From contig NZ_BJOU01000001.1 of the NCBI RefSeq assembly GCF_009932435.1, forward strand, positions 2,294,001 through 2,358,000: DNA of 64,000 nt, written 5' to 3'. Shown one piece after another: positions 17,212 to 27,207 of this stretch (position 1 is the first letter of the stretch; each line of letters opens with the position of its first letter). The notes under the pieces are model-generated. The model ran no database searches. It was not told the DNA's origin and was given only the letters and a program-made list of their open reading frames with translations. The translations under genes and the position numbers were made by a program. This DNA comes from Gordonia crocea (GTDB lineage Bacteria; Actinomycetota; Actinomycetes; Mycobacteriales; Mycobacteriaceae).

Positions 17212-19322
17212 CCGAACCCCTCGGCACTGATCCGGCACCGCTTCGGGTCAGTGCCGATCCGTCGGTCGCCTACGACGAGTTCGAGCAGTGGGCCTCCGGG
17301 ACCGGTCTCGAGCTCTACCCGCACCAGGCCGAGGCGCTTCTGGAGCTGGCCGCCGGCAGCCACGTGATCCTGGCGACCCCCACCGGGTCGGGCAAATCCC
17401 TCGTCGCCTCCGGCGCCATCGCCTTTGCCCGCGCCCGGGGCGAGCGCGCCTTCTACACCGCCCCGATCAAGGCGCTGGTCAGCGAGAAGTTCTTCGCGCT
17501 GTGCGACGTCTTCGGCCCCGAGCAGGTCGGCTTGGCGACCGGTGACGCGACGGTCAACCCCGACGCGCCGATCATCTGCGCGACCGCCGAGGTCGTGGCG
17601 AACATCGCCTTGCGCGAAGGGCCCGAGTCCAGCATCGGCCTGTTGGTCGCCGACGAGTTCCACTATTACGGCGACCCCGACCGCGGGTGGGCCTGGCAGG
17701 TGCCGCTCATCGAGTTGCCGCGCACCCAATTCCTCCTGATGTCGGCCACCCTCGGCGACGTCGGGTTCTTCGTCGACGACCTGCAGAAGCGGACCGGTCG
17801 CGACACCGCGGCCGTCACCGACGCCGCCCGACCGGTCCCGTTGGAGTTCGACTACACCCTGACCCCGATCCACGAGACGATCGAGAACCTCGTCGCCGAC
17901 GGGAAAGCGCCCGTCTACGTCGTCCATTTCACCCAGGCCGCCGCGGTCGAACGGGCACAGGCCCTACTCAGCGCGACCATCGCCGACAAAGAGACGAAGG
18001 CCGCGATCGCCGAGGCGATCGGCGACTTCCGTTTCGGCACCGGTTTCGGCAAGACCCTGTCCAAACTCCTGCGGTCGGGCATCGGCGTGCACCACGCGGG
18101 GATGCTCCCGCGGTACCGACGGCTGGTGGAACGGCTCGCCCAGCAGGGACTGCTGCGCGTCGTCGCGGGCACCGACACCCTGGGTGTCGGGATCAACGTC
18201 CCGATCCGGACGGTCTTGTTCGCGTCGTTGAGCAAGTACGACGGGCGACGGGTGCGCCGATTGAGGGCCCGCGAGTTCCACCAGATCGCCGGTCGTGCGG
18301 GCCGGGCCGGGTTCGACACCGTCGGCTATGTCGTCGCACAGGCACCGGAGCACGACGTGGAGAACGCGCGTGCGGTGGCCAAGGCCGGCAGCGATCCGAA
18401 GAAGCTGCGCAAAATCGTGCGCCGCCGCCCACCGGAGGGATTCGTCTCATGGGGGGAGAAGACCTTCGAGTCATTGACCACCGCCGACGACGAGCCGCTG
18501 CGCTCACATTTCCAGGTGACCACGGCCATGTTGATGGAAGTGGTCTCGCGGCCCGGCGACTGCTTCGCCGCCCTGCGCCACCTGCTCGAGGGCAACCATG
18601 AACCGCGGTCCCGGCAGTTGTCGCACATCCGGCACACGATCGCGCTCTACCGCGACCTGCTGGACACCGGAATCGTGACGCGCCTGCCCTCCCCCGATGC
18701 CGACGGCAAGGGCATCGCGCTCTCGGTCGACGTTCCTGCCAACTTTGCGCTGACCAATCCGCTCTCCGCCTTTGCCCTGGCCGCCTTCGACCTGCTCGAC
18801 GACCAAGACCCCGGCTACGTCCTCGACATCGTCTCGTTGATCGAGGCCACCCTCGACGATCCCCGCCCGGTCCTGGTGGCCCAGCGCAAGGCGGCGCGCG
18901 ACACCGCGATGGCCGAGTTCAAAGCGGCCGGGATGGAATACGAGGAGCGCATGGCCCGCCTCGACGAGGTCACCTGGCCACAACCGTTGCGCGACACCGT
19001 GACCGAGGCCTTTGCCATTTACCGGCGCGGTCATCCGTGGGTCTCGTCGACTCCACCGTCGCCGAAATCGGTGCTGCGCGAGATGCTCGAGGCGGACATG
19101 ACCTTCAACGAGTTCATCGCCCGCCACGGGTTGGCGCGAAGCGAAGGCGTGGTGCTGCGGTATCTCTCCGACTGCTATCGAGTGCTGCGCAGTGGACTCC
19201 CCCAGGCGCTGCTGGACAATCCCGGTCTCGCCGAGATCACCGACAACCTCGCCGAGATGATCCGCGACACCGACTCGAGCCTGCTCGACGAGTGGTCCGC
19301 GCTGGCCGGACCGCCCGGCTAG
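17208..19322 (+). CDS. Ski2-like DEAD/DEAH-box RNA helicase (DUF3516 type)
   Basis: A 704-residue SF2 helicase. Motifs: YPHQAEALLEL, Walker A ATPTGSGKS, TAPIKALVSEK, Walker B VADEFHYYGD (DEFH in place of DEVH), MSATLGD, VHHAGMLPRYRRLVE, GTDTLGVGINVP and QIAGRAGRAGFD. The C-terminal 280 residues correspond to the DUF3516 region and contain no further helicase motif. RNA turnover or ribosome-related work is likely from the Ski2-like core, but not shown. It starts inside the stop of the PAC2 gene (GTG 17208). Its TAG stop shares the bases CTAG with the stop of the convergent secreted-protein gene. Confidence 0.88.
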   Translation: MTEPLGTDPAPLRVSADPSVAYDEFEQWASGTGLELYPHQAEALLELAAGSHVILATPTGSGKSLVASGAIAFARARGERAFYTAPIKALVSEKFFALCDVFGPEQVGLATGDATVNPDAPIICATAEVVANIALREGPESSIGLLVADEFHYYGDPDRGWAWQVPLIELPRTQFLLMSATLGDVGFFVDDLQKRTGRDTAAVTDAARPVPLEFDYTLTPIHETIENLVADGKAPVYVVHFTQAAAVERAQALLSATIADKETKAAIAEAIGDFRFGTGFGKTLSKLLRSGIGVHHAGMLPRYRRLVERLAQQGLLRVVAGTDTLGVGINVPIRTVLFASLSKYDGRRVRRLRAREFHQIAGRAGRAGFDTVGYVVAQAPEHDVENARAVAKAGSDPKKLRKIVRRRPPEGFVSWGEKTFESLTTADDEPLRSHFQVTTAMLMEVVSRPGDCFAALRHLLEGNHEPRSRQLSHIRHTIALYRDLLDTGIVTRLPSPDADGKGIALSVDVPANFALTNPLSAFALAAFDLLDDQDPGYVLDIVSLIEATLDDPRPVLVAQRKAARDTAMAEFKAAGMEYEERMARLDEVTWPQPLRDTVTEAFAIYRRGHPWVSSTPPSPKSVLREMLEADMTFNEFIARHGLARSEGVVLRYLSDCYRVLRSGLPQALLDNPGLAEITDNLAEMIRDTDSSLLDEWSALAGPPG

Positions 19323-19765
19323 ACGCAGCGGAAGTTCTTGGTGCTCCAGTACAGTGCGTTCGGCGCGTCCGGGCGCTGCGTGGCGTACGCCTCGTCACGG
19401 ATGTAGTTGGGTCCGGTCGCCAGGCTCACGACCCCCGCCTTGTTGCGCACCACGGTCATCACGACGATGCAGCCGGTGCCACCGCGCTTGGGGTTGAAGG
19501 CCCTGGCCATCTCGCTGTTGTACGCCGCCGGATCCCACCAGCTGAACCGCGTCCACGTGCCGTCCTCGTGGAACTGGCGCGTCTGCGCCCGGTTGAGCAG
19601 GAATCCCTGCCACCAGGCTCCCGTGGTACTCGTACCGGTGATCGGCGTCGGGTAATTCGCCGTGTAACGCGGTGCGGCGTCGGCGTCACCCGACCCGACG
19701 ACGGCGACCGCGACGGCTGCCGCCGCGGTGATGGTGGCCAACGCTGCCCTGCCAAGGTGGTGCAT
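19319..19765 (-). CDS. Secreted protein of unknown function
   Basis: A 148-residue protein with a Sec-type signal peptide (Ala/Val-rich helix ending DADAAPRY) and a mature domain of about 115 residues rich in aromatic residues (TGAWWQGFLLN, TWTRFSWWDPAAYN). Two cysteines, one in GGTGCIVVM and the other in the C-terminal FRCV, could form a disulphide. Homologous actinobacterial secreted proteins are known to me only as hypothetical. ATG 19765 has GAGGGA six bases upstream. The longer open frame to 20026 would overlap oxyR and is a shadow. It converges on the helicase with overlapping stop codons. Confidence 0.75.
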   Translation of the reverse strand: MHHLGRAALATITAAAAVAVAVVGSGDADAAPRYTANYPTPITGTSTTGAWWQGFLLNRAQTRQFHEDGTWTRFSWWDPAAYNSEMARAFNPKRGGTGCIVVMTVVRNKAGVVSLATGPNYIRDEAYATQRPDAPNALYWSTKNFRCV

Positions 19766-19802
19766 GGAGATCCCTCGTCGTCGAAATGTGTCCGCCACCA
19801 CT

Positions 19803-20801
19803 CTAAGCAATGGGCGCCCGCCCCCGGCGCACCCCCTGGGCTTGCCCCGGCACCGTGTCGGGCGCCGGCCGGATTCCGACCCCCGGAGACGCCGCGACGA
19901 TGACATCCCGCAGCAACGCAGCAAAGCGCGCGTAAGCCTGTGCGCGACCAGCCGATTCGCGGTAGACCAGACCGATGCGGCGGCCCGGCCGAGGCGCCGC
20001 GAAGGTCGCCGTCGCGAGCCGACCACCGGCGGTCTCCGCGTCGACCGCGGTCGCCGGGATCAGCGTGACGCCGAGTCCACCCTCGACGCATTGCACCGCC
20101 GTGGCCAGCGAGGCGGCCCGGGTCTGGCCGAGGTCGGGCCGGAAACCCGCCAGTTGGCAGACCTCCAGCGCCTGGTCCCGCATACAGTGGCCCTCGTCGA
20201 GCAGCAGGAGCGGCAACTCCGCCATCGCGGCGGGGTCGACCCGCTTGCGGCCGGCCAGCCGATGGCCCGCGGGGAGCGCGAGGACGAAATCCTCGTCGTA
20301 CATCGGCACCTCGGCGGTCCCCGGCGCCTCGGCGGGCAGGGCCAGGACGGCCAAGTCGATGGTGCCGTCGCGGAGTTGGGCGAGTAGACGCGCGGTCTGG
20401 TCCTCGACGACCTGCAATCTCAGAATCGGGAGTTCGACGGCGACACCGGCCAGGATCGCCGGCAGGACGTAGGGGGCGACGGTGGGGATCAGTCCGAGCC
20501 GCAGCGCACCCTGCAGCGGATCCTCGGCGCCGCGCGCGGCCAACGTCAGCTCATCCATCGCCCGCACCACCGCGACCGCTTTCGGCAGGAGTTCTTCGCC
20601 CTCCGATGTCAAGAAGACACGCCGCGTTGTCCGCTCCACCAGTCGCATGCCCAGACCAGCCTCCAGCGTCGCCAGCGCCTGGGACAACGCCGGTTGACTG
20701 ATCCCCAATTCCGTTGCGGCACTGCCGAAGTGGAGCTTTCTGGCCACGGTGACGAAAGCACGCAGGCCGGCCGGAGAGGGCTGATAACTTTCATCGGTCA
20801 T
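19803..20801 (-). CDS. oxyR: Hydrogen-peroxide-sensing LysR-type regulator OxyR
   Basis: A 332-residue LysR-family activator. The N-terminal helix-turn-helix ([24 protein letters not shown], residues about 24-47) is followed by the effector domain with the redox pair in [14 protein letters not shown], the two cysteines spaced as in mycobacterial and E. coli OxyR. Peroxide is expected to form the disulphide and activate the divergent ahpC-ahpD. ATG 20801 ([16 protein letters not shown]) matches the family start; the open frame continues nine codons upstream. The intergenic region contains CTAT-CAAT-ATAG, a short inverted repeat at the OxyR start that may be part of its site. Confidence 0.92.
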   Translation of the reverse strand: MTDESYQPSPAGLRAFVTVARKLHFGSAATELGISQPALSQALATLEAGLGMRLVERTTRRVFLTSEGEELLPKAVAVVRAMDELTLAARGAEDPLQGALRLGLIPTVAPYVLPAILAGVAVELPILRLQVVEDQTARLLAQLRDGTIDLAVLALPAEAPGTAEVPMYDEDFVLALPAGHRLAGRKRVDPAAMAELPLLLLDEGHCMRDQALEVCQLAGFRPDLGQTRAASLATAVQCVEGGLGVTLIPATAVDAETAGGRLATATFAAPRPGRRIGLVYRESAGRAQAYARFAALLRDVIVAASPGVGIRPAPDTVPGQAQGVRRGRAPIA

Positions 20802-20900
20802 GCCTATCAATATAGTGCTAACAATCACGTAGACCTTTCAGGCTTCGACGACGACAATGGAAGTCAGCGAAATCCGCCCCCAACGAAACGAAGGATTCTG
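20802..20900. promoter_or_regulatory. oxyR-ahpC divergent regulatory region
   Basis: Ninety-nine bases between the two starts, lower in GC than the genes. A partial inverted repeat CTAT-N4-ATAG lies close to the oxyR start. This is the expected place of OxyR binding, by analogy with other Mycobacteriales; I cannot delimit the operator. Confidence 0.45.
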
Positions 20901-21488
20901 ATGGCACTCTTGACGATCGGCGACCAGTTCCCCGCCTACAACCTCACCGCGGTGATCGGTGGCGACCTTTCGGCTGTCGACGCCCAGCAGCCCGACGACT
21001 ACTTCACCCAGGTCTCCAGCGACGACTACGCCGGCAAGTGGCGGATCGTGTTCTTCTGGCCGAAGGACTTCACCTTCGTCTGCCCCACCGAGATCGCCGC
21101 TTTCGGCAAGCTCAACGACGAGTTCGCCGACCGCGACACCCATGTGCTGGGCGCCTCGGTGGACAGCGAGTTCGTCCACTTCCAGTGGCGCGCACAGCAC
21201 GAGGACCTCAAGACCCTCCCCTTCCCCATGCTCAGCGACCTCAAGCGCGAGCTGGTGGAGGCCACCGGTGTGCTCAACGCCGATGGCGTCGCCGACCGCG
21301 CGACCTTCATCATCGACCCGAACAACGAGATCCAGTTCGTGTCGGTGACCGCCGGTTCGGTCGGCCGCAACGTCGACGAGGTGCTCCGCGTCCTCGACGC
21401 CCTGCAGTCCGACGAGTTGTGCGCCTGCAACTGGCGCAAGGGTGACCCGACGATCGCCGCCGGCGAGCTGATGAGCGCGAGCGTCTGA
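20901..21488 (+). CDS. ahpC: Alkyl hydroperoxide reductase AhpC (peroxiredoxin)
   Basis: A 195-residue 2-Cys peroxiredoxin that reduces hydrogen peroxide, organic peroxides and peroxynitrite in the cytoplasm. The peroxidatic Cys61 is in DFTFVCPTE and the C-terminal cysteines Cys174 and Cys176 are in ELCACNW: the three-cysteine arrangement of mycobacterial AhpC that is recycled by AhpD. AAGGA precedes ATG 20901. The first gene of the ahpC-ahpD operon (5-base gap), divergent from oxyR, which should induce it under peroxide stress. Confidence 0.95.
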   Translation: MALLTIGDQFPAYNLTAVIGGDLSAVDAQQPDDYFTQVSSDDYAGKWRIVFFWPKDFTFVCPTEIAAFGKLNDEFADRDTHVLGASVDSEFVHFQWRAQHEDLKTLPFPMLSDLKRELVEATGVLNADGVADRATFIIDPNNEIQFVSVTAGSVGRNVDEVLRVLDALQSDELCACNWRKGDPTIAAGELMSASV

Positions 21489-21493
21489 TACCG

Positions 21494-22021
21494 ATGAGCA
21501 TCGACAACCTCAAGGAAGCCCTTCCCGAGTACGCGAAGGACCTCAAACTCAACCTCGGCACCCTCAGCCGCACCACCGAGCTCACCGAGCAGCAGTTGTG
21601 GGGCACGTTCCTGGCCGCCGCCGTGGCGACCGGTAACGCCACGGTGCTGGCCGAGATCAGCGAAGAGGCCGCCGACGTCCTGTCCGGCGAGGCCTACAAC
21701 GCCGCCCTCGGCGCCGCATCGATCATGGGCATGAACAATATCGCCTACCGCGCCAAGAGCTTCCTCGGCGCCGAGTACGGCGAGGTCCGCATGGGCCTGC
21801 GCATGAACATCATCGGCAACCCCGGGGTGGAGAAGGTCGACTTCGAACTCTGGAGCCTGGCCGTATCGACCATCAACGGCTGTCATGACTGCACCGCGGC
21901 ACATGCCGACGTGGTGCGCAAGGCAGGCCTGACCAAAGAGCAGGTCTGGGAGGCCGTCAAGGTCGCCGCGACCGTCAACGGTGTCGCCGCCGCCCTCACC
22001 GCCAAGAGCGCACTGAGCTAG
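21494..22021 (+). CDS. ahpD: Alkyl hydroperoxide reductase AhpD
   Basis: A 175-residue helical disulphide reductase that passes electrons (from the lipoamide system in mycobacteria) to AhpC. The active-site set Glu118, Cys130, Cys133 and His137 is intact in [20 protein letters not shown]. It follows ahpC by five bases and ends just before a strong hairpin, so the two form a closed operon. Confidence 0.95.
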   Translation: MSIDNLKEALPEYAKDLKLNLGTLSRTTELTEQQLWGTFLAAAVATGNATVLAEISEEAADVLSGEAYNAALGAASIMGMNNIAYRAKSFLGAEYGEVRMGLRMNIIGNPGVEKVDFELWSLAVSTINGCHDCTAAHADVVRKAGLTKEQVWEAVKVAATVNGVAAALTAKSALS

Positions 22022-22040
22022 GCACACCGGACAATCGACA

Positions 22041-22077
22041 CTGCCCCGGTCCCGCGCAATCCGCGGAGCCGGGGCAG
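22041..22077. terminator. Hairpin between ahpD and the aminotransferase gene
   Basis: CTGCCCCGG at 22041-22049 pairs with CCGGGGCAG at 22069-22077, with a shorter inner pairing (TCCCGCG/CGCGGA). It lies between convergent genes and can end both transcripts; GTTGTTT follows on the plus strand. Confidence 0.8.
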
Positions 22078-22087
22078 CGTTGTTTCG

Positions 22088-23323
22088 TCAGAGCTGCTCG
22101 AGCACGCCGCCGAAGCGATCCGCCATGTCGCGCACCTGCTCGGTGGTCATCACGAAAGACGGCGACACCTGCAGGGCGCCCTGGCCGGCCGCCCGGGTGA
22201 CCACGCCGGCCCGGCGCAGATGCGCCACCGCGGTCGGCGCCTGCGCGGGATCGGCGAGCTGGACCGCGGTGACCGCCCCCAGCCCCGTCCGCACCTCCGC
22301 GACGGCGTCGAGGCCGGCCAGCGGCGAAAAGGCCTCTGCCAACTCGCCTTCCAACGCACTCGCGCGCTGCAGCAGGTTCTCCCGCTCGAGGATGTCCAGG
22401 TTGGCCAGCGCCGCGGCAGCCGCGCCGGCATGACCGCCGTAGGTGTAGCCGTGCCGCCACCACACGCCGCCGCCGAAGAACGGGTCGGCGAGGTGCGGAG
22501 CGATGAACACCGCCCCCATCGGAACGTAGCCCGAGGTCAGCCCCTTGGCGGTGGTGATCATGTCCGGGGCCAGGTCGAACCGCGACGAGGCAAACCACTC
22601 CTGGGCTCCACCGCGGCCAAAGCCGGTGACCACCTCGTCGGCGACGAACAGGATCCCGTGGTCGCGGCAGATGCCGCGGACCTCGTCGAGGTAGCCATCG
22701 GGCGGCAGGTACACCCCGCCGGCCCCGATGATCGGCTCGCAGAAGAAGGCGGCGATGCGCTCGGCGCCGATGCGCTCGATCAGACCCAGCAGACTCTTGG
22801 CGTCGTCCCAGGCGATCGACTCGACTCCGGGCATCAGCTCGCCGTAACCCTCGCCGTTCGCCGGAATCCCCGCCAACGACGTCCCCGCCACGTGCATGCC
22901 GTGATAGGCCTTCGACCGGCCGACCATGATCGTGCGGTCCGGTTGGCCGACCTCGTGCCAGTAGCGCCGGGCCAGTTTGGCCGCCGTCTCCACCGCGTCG
23001 CTACCGCCCGAGGTGAAAAAGATCTTGCTGCCCGCAACCGGCGCGATCGCCGCCAGGCGTTCCGCCAACTCGATCGACACATCGGCGGCGTGGTCGCCGA
23101 ACCCGGAGAAGTGGGCGAGCTTGCCCAACTGGGCGGCCACCGCGTCGGCGATCTCGGTACGACCGTGCCCGACGTTGGTGAACCACAGACCCGCCGTCGC
23201 GTCGATATACCTGTTGTCCTCGGCATCGAAGACATAGGCGCCTTCGCCGCGGGTGAGGACGAACGGGCCGTTCTTCACAACCGAAGCCATGTCGGCGAAA
23301 CCGTGCCAGAGCGAATACGTCAT
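22088..23323 (-). CDS. Class III (omega) aminotransferase, PLP-dependent
   Basis: A 411-residue fold-type I aminotransferase. Seen are GLWFTNVGHGR, FTSGGSDAVETAAKLARRYW, KAYHGMHVAGTSLAG, the PLP-ring Asp in FVADEVVTGFGR, and the Schiff-base lysine in TTAKGLTSGYVPMGAV. The family includes beta-alanine:pyruvate, GABA and adenosylmethionine-like transaminases; the amino donor cannot be told from the sequence. ATG 23323 has a GGGGG close by; the open frame to 24274 is a shadow of hrpA. It stands alone, divergent from hrpA with 138 bases between. Confidence 0.88.
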   Translation of the reverse strand: MTYSLWHGFADMASVVKNGPFVLTRGEGAYVFDAEDNRYIDATAGLWFTNVGHGRTEIADAVAAQLGKLAHFSGFGDHAADVSIELAERLAAIAPVAGSKIFFTSGGSDAVETAAKLARRYWHEVGQPDRTIMVGRSKAYHGMHVAGTSLAGIPANGEGYGELMPGVESIAWDDAKSLLGLIERIGAERIAAFFCEPIIGAGGVYLPPDGYLDEVRGICRDHGILFVADEVVTGFGRGGAQEWFASSRFDLAPDMITTAKGLTSGYVPMGAVFIAPHLADPFFGGGVWWRHGYTYGGHAGAAAAALANLDILERENLLQRASALEGELAEAFSPLAGLDAVAEVRTGLGAVTAVQLADPAQAPTAVAHLRRAGVVTRAAGQGALQVSPSFVMTTEQVRDMADRFGGVLEQL

Positions 23324-23461
23324 ACCCCCATCATGGCCGACGCGGACTCCGCGAGTCCGCCGGGTGGGCGGAATCGCGGTGGCGGTGTCACCGTGCGCCC
23401 CGTCGCGGGACACCCGTCTGGGTGGGCCGGACGGCCGGCGCCCACGTAGGCTGGTCTGATC

Positions 23462-26400
23462 ATGTCGCCGTCCCGCCCCTCCCGACCGCGCGGCGCCCGG
23501 CCCGGCCTGATCGAGGCGCGGCGCGCCCAGCGACCCCACCTCCATTTCCCCGACGAGCTGCCGGTCAGCGGCTGCCGCGACGAGATCGCCGCCGCACTCG
23601 CGCAGCACCAGGTGATCGTGGTCGCCGGCGAAACCGGTTCGGGCAAGACGACCCAGTTGCCGAAGATCTGTCTGGCCGCCGGACGAGGGGTGGACGGCCT
23701 CATCGGCCATACCCAACCGCGGCGCATCGCCGCCACGTCGGTGGCCGAGCGGATCGCCGAGGAGACCCGGACCGACGTCGGCGACGCGGTCGGCTATTGC
23801 GTGCGCTTCTCCGACCGGGTCGCCGACTCGACGCTGGTGAAGGTGATGACCGACGGCATCCTGCTGGCCGAGATCGCCAGCGACCCGATGCTGCGCGCCT
23901 ACGACACGCTCATCATCGACGAGGCGCACGAGCGCAGCCTGAACATCGACTTCATCCTCGGCTACCTCAAGCAACTGCTGCCCCGCCGACCCGACCTCAA
24001 GGTGATCATCACCTCGGCGACGATCGAGCCCGAACGGTTCGCCCGGCACTTTGCCACCGCCACCGACAGCGTGCCGATCATCGAGGTCTCGGGGCGGACC
24101 TATCCGGTGGAACTGCGCTACCGGCCGCCGGCACCGGAGACCGAGCAAGCCGCGGCCATCGACTCCGCGGTCAGCGAGCTCTGGGCGGGGGCCACCGGCG
24201 ACATCCTGGTCTTCCTGCCCACCGAGCGCGACATCAGGGAGACGGCCAAGGCACTCGCCCACCGGGAGTCGCACGGCGCCGAGATCGTCCCGCTCTACGC
24301 CCGGCTGTCCATCGCCGAGCAGCGCCGCGTCTTCACCCCGTCAAACGGGCGCCGAATCGTGTTGGCCACCAACGTCGCCGAGACCTCCCTCACCGTTCCG
24401 GGCATCCGGTACGTGGTCGACACCGGTACGGCGCGAATCTCCCGCTACTCGCCGCGCACGAAGGTCACCCGCCTTCCGGTCGAGCCCGTGTCCCAGGCCA
24501 GTGCGCGCCAGCGTGCCGGACGCTGCGGACGTGTCGCGGCCGGCGTGTGCCTGCGCCTCTACGACGAGGAGGATTTCGAGGCGCGCCCGCCCTACACCGA
24601 TCCGGAGATCCTCCGCTCGAACCTGGCCGGGGTCATTCTCTCGATGGTGTCGCTGCGGCTGGGCGACATCGCCGACTTCGGTTTCGTCTCACCGCCGTCG
24701 AGCCGCGCGATCGCCGACGGTCTGGCCGAGCTGGGCGAACTCGGCGCGATCACCGTCCGACCCGACCGTGCCCCCAAGCTGACCGCCGTCGGCCGCTCGT
24801 TGGCCCGGCTGCCCATCGATCCCCGACCCGCCCGGATGCTCGTCGCCGCACACGAATTCGGCTGCGTCGCCGACGTTCTCGTGGTCGCATCGGCGCTGTC
24901 GATCCCCGATGTCCGGCTGCGTCCGGCCGACAAGCGGGAGGCCGCCGACGAGGCCCACCGTCGATTCGACGAGCCCGGCTCCGACTTCCTCTCGTTGCTG
25001 AACCTGTGGGACTACCTCGCGGAGTCGAGAAAGGCGCTGTCGGGCAACCAATTCCGCCGCCAATGCGAACGGGAGTTCCTCCACTGGACCCGTATCCGCG
25101 AGTGGCGCGACCTGCACCGACAGCTCGAGCGAACGGTGAAGGACCTCGGCTGGGGCGTCCAGCGCTCCGGGGACCGCGACCCCGACGCGGTCCACCAGGC
25201 GATCCTGGCCGGGCTCTTGTCCAACATCGCCGCACGCAAGCCCGACTCCAAGGAATACCTCGGCGCGCGGAACACCTCGCTGATGATCTTCCCGTCGTCA
25301 CCGCTGGCAAAGAAACCGCCCGCCTTCCTCATGGCGGCCGAACTCATCGAGACCTCGCGCACCTATGCCAGCACCGTGGCGCGTATCGACCCGGCGTGGG
25401 CCGAGCGCCTCGCCGGCGATCTCTGCAAGCGCTCCTACAGCGAGCCGCACTGGTCGTCGCGGCAGGGGACGACCCTGGCTTACGAGCGCGTCACCCTGTT
25501 CGGCGTCACGCTCGCCGCGTCGCGCCGGGTGACCTACACCAAGATCGACCCGCCGCTGTGCCGCGAGTTGTTCCTCCGCCACGCCCTCGTCGACGGCGAC
25601 TGGCGGACGCGGCACGCCTTCTTCGCCCGCAACCGCGCGTTGCTCGACGATGCGGCGGAGGTGGAGAGCCGGGCACGCCGGCGCGATCTGGTCATCAGCG
25701 CCGATCAGCTCTTCGCCTTCTACGACGCCCGGATCCCGGCCGACGTCGTCTCGGCCCAGCATTTCGACGCCTGGTGGAAGCAGGCCGCGCGCACCGAACC
25801 GGACCTGTTGGACCTGCGGGCCGAAGACGTCGTCGCACACAGCCCGGTCTCCGAGGCCGACTATCCGGGAACCTGGGCACAGGGCGAGTTGCGCCTGCGG
25901 CTGAGATACAAGTTCGCCCCCGGGGACCCCGACGACGGCGTCACCGTCGAGATCCCGCGCGACCTCGTCGACCACGTGCGCCCGGCCGGATTCGACTGGA
26001 CGGTCCCGGGAATGCGCGAAGAGCTCGTGGCCGCCCTCATCAAGACGCTGCCCAAACAGATCCGCCGACTCGCCTCCCCCTCACCGCAATTCGCCGCAGC
26101 GGTGCTCGCCCGCCTCAAGCCGCGCAGTGAGCCGTTGCTCACCGGCGTGGCGCGGGAGTTGTCGGCCCTGACGCGGACGACGATCACCCCGGACACGTTC
26201 AACCTCGCGCGCATCGACGACCACCTCCAAATGAACTTCGCCCTCGTCGACGAGCGCGGCGACATCGTCGCCACCAGCCGCTCGCTGGCCCGGTTGCAAC
26301 GCGACGAGGAGGCGCCCGGCGCGCGCACCGCGCCGGATCGGGTCACCGCCTCGACGTGGACGGCCGAGACTTTCGGGGATCTCGAGGAGTCGGTCTCCGC

Positions 26401-27202
26401 CGACATCGCCGGGCAGCGGGTGACCCGGTACCCGGGCCTCTCGCCCGTCGACGCGACGACCGTCGCATCCGCTCTTTTCCCGACCGCCCCCGCCCGCGAC
26501 GCGGCCATGGTGCCGGCCGTCATCACGCTGCTCGCCGCGTCGACCCCGGCCTTGTCGAGGAAGACGGCGTCCTCGTTGAACCCGGCGCAACGGCTGGCCC
26601 TGAGTCAGCACCCCTACCCCGACCTCGACGCCCTGTTGGCCGACTGCACCCGCCGCGCCATCCGTGACTCCGTACCCACCGCCCGCGCATCCGCACTGCG
26701 CACCCCGTCGGCCTTCGCCGCGTTGCGCGCGGACCTCGCCCCGCAGATCACCGACCGGGCGCCGACCGCCTTCTTCGCGGCATTGGACGTGTTTGCGCTG
26801 GTCCCCGAGGTCCACGCGGCCATTGACTCGCGCACCGGAACGCTGGCGGCCGACGATGTCGCCGAACAGCTGGCCAACCTCGTCTTCGACGGCTTCATCG
26901 GCAGCACTCCGATCGACCGCCTCGCCGAGGTCCCCCGCTACCTTCGGGCGGCGATCATCCGACTCGAATCACTCGACACCGGTGCGGCCCGCGACCGGGA
27001 CGCCCTCGCCGCCGTCGACCGCGTCATCGAACGGTGGAACCAACGGCTCCACCAGCTGCCCGAACACCGCCGCGAACCGTTCAACGACTACGCCCAGTGG
27101 ATGGTTGAAGAGTTGCGCGTCGGATTGTTCGCCCAACGGCTCGGCACCGCCCATCCGGTGTCCGAAAAGCGAGTGCTCAAGGCATTCGACGCCTTCACCT
27201 GA
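23462..27202 (+). CDS. hrpA: ATP-dependent RNA helicase HrpA (DEAH-box)
   Basis: A 1246-residue DEAH-box helicase, near the usual HrpA length of about 1300. Walker A GETGSGKTTQ is at residues 56-65, followed by TQPRRIAATSVAERIA, the DEAH box IIDEAHERSLNIDF, TSATIEPERF, ATNVAETSLTVPG and the arginine-finger motif QRAGRCGRVAAG. HA2, OB-fold and DUF3418 regions make up the C-terminal half. In other bacteria it acts in mRNA processing and rescue of stalled ribosomes. The gene ends five bases before the convergent nrdR stop. Confidence 0.93.
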   Translation: MSPSRPSRPRGARPGLIEARRAQRPHLHFPDELPVSGCRDEIAAALAQHQVIVVAGETGSGKTTQLPKICLAAGRGVDGLIGHTQPRRIAATSVAERIAEETRTDVGDAVGYCVRFSDRVADSTLVKVMTDGILLAEIASDPMLRAYDTLIIDEAHERSLNIDFILGYLKQLLPRRPDLKVIITSATIEPERFARHFATATDSVPIIEVSGRTYPVELRYRPPAPETEQAAAIDSAVSELWAGATGDILVFLPTERDIRETAKALAHRESHGAEIVPLYARLSIAEQRRVFTPSNGRRIVLATNVAETSLTVPGIRYVVDTGTARISRYSPRTKVTRLPVEPVSQASARQRAGRCGRVAAGVCLRLYDEEDFEARPPYTDPEILRSNLAGVILSMVSLRLGDIADFGFVSPPSSRAIADGLAELGELGAITVRPDRAPKLTAVGRSLARLPIDPRPARMLVAAHEFGCVADVLVVASALSIPDVRLRPADKREAADEAHRRFDEPGSDFLSLLNLWDYLAESRKALSGNQFRRQCEREFLHWTRIREWRDLHRQLERTVKDLGWGVQRSGDRDPDAVHQAILAGLLSNIAARKPDSKEYLGARNTSLMIFPSSPLAKKPPAFLMAAELIETSRTYASTVARIDPAWAERLAGDLCKRSYSEPHWSSRQGTTLAYERVTLFGVTLAASRRVTYTKIDPPLCRELFLRHALVDGDWRTRHAFFARNRALLDDAAEVESRARRRDLVISADQLFAFYDARIPADVVSAQHFDAWWKQAARTEPDLLDLRAEDVVAHSPVSEADYPGTWAQGELRLRLRYKFAPGDPDDGVTVEIPRDLVDHVRPAGFDWTVPGMREELVAALIKTLPKQIRRLASPSPQFAAAVLARLKPRSEPLLTGVARELSALTRTTITPDTFNLARIDDHLQMNFALVDERGDIVATSRSLARLQRDEEAPGARTAPDRVTASTWTAETFGDLEESVSADIAGQRVTRYPGLSPVDATTVASALFPTAPARDAAMVPAVITLLAASTPALSRKTASSLNPAQRLALSQHPYPDLDALLADCTRRAIRDSVPTARASALRTPSAFAALRADLAPQITDRAPTAFFAALDVFALVPEVHAAIDSRTGTLAADDVAEQLANLVFDGFIGSTPIDRLAEVPRYLRAAIIRLESLDTGAARDRDALAAVDRVIERWNQRLHQLPEHRREPFNDYAQWMVEELRVGLFAQRLGTAHPVSEKRVLKAFDAFT

Positions 27203-27207
27203 CGGAA

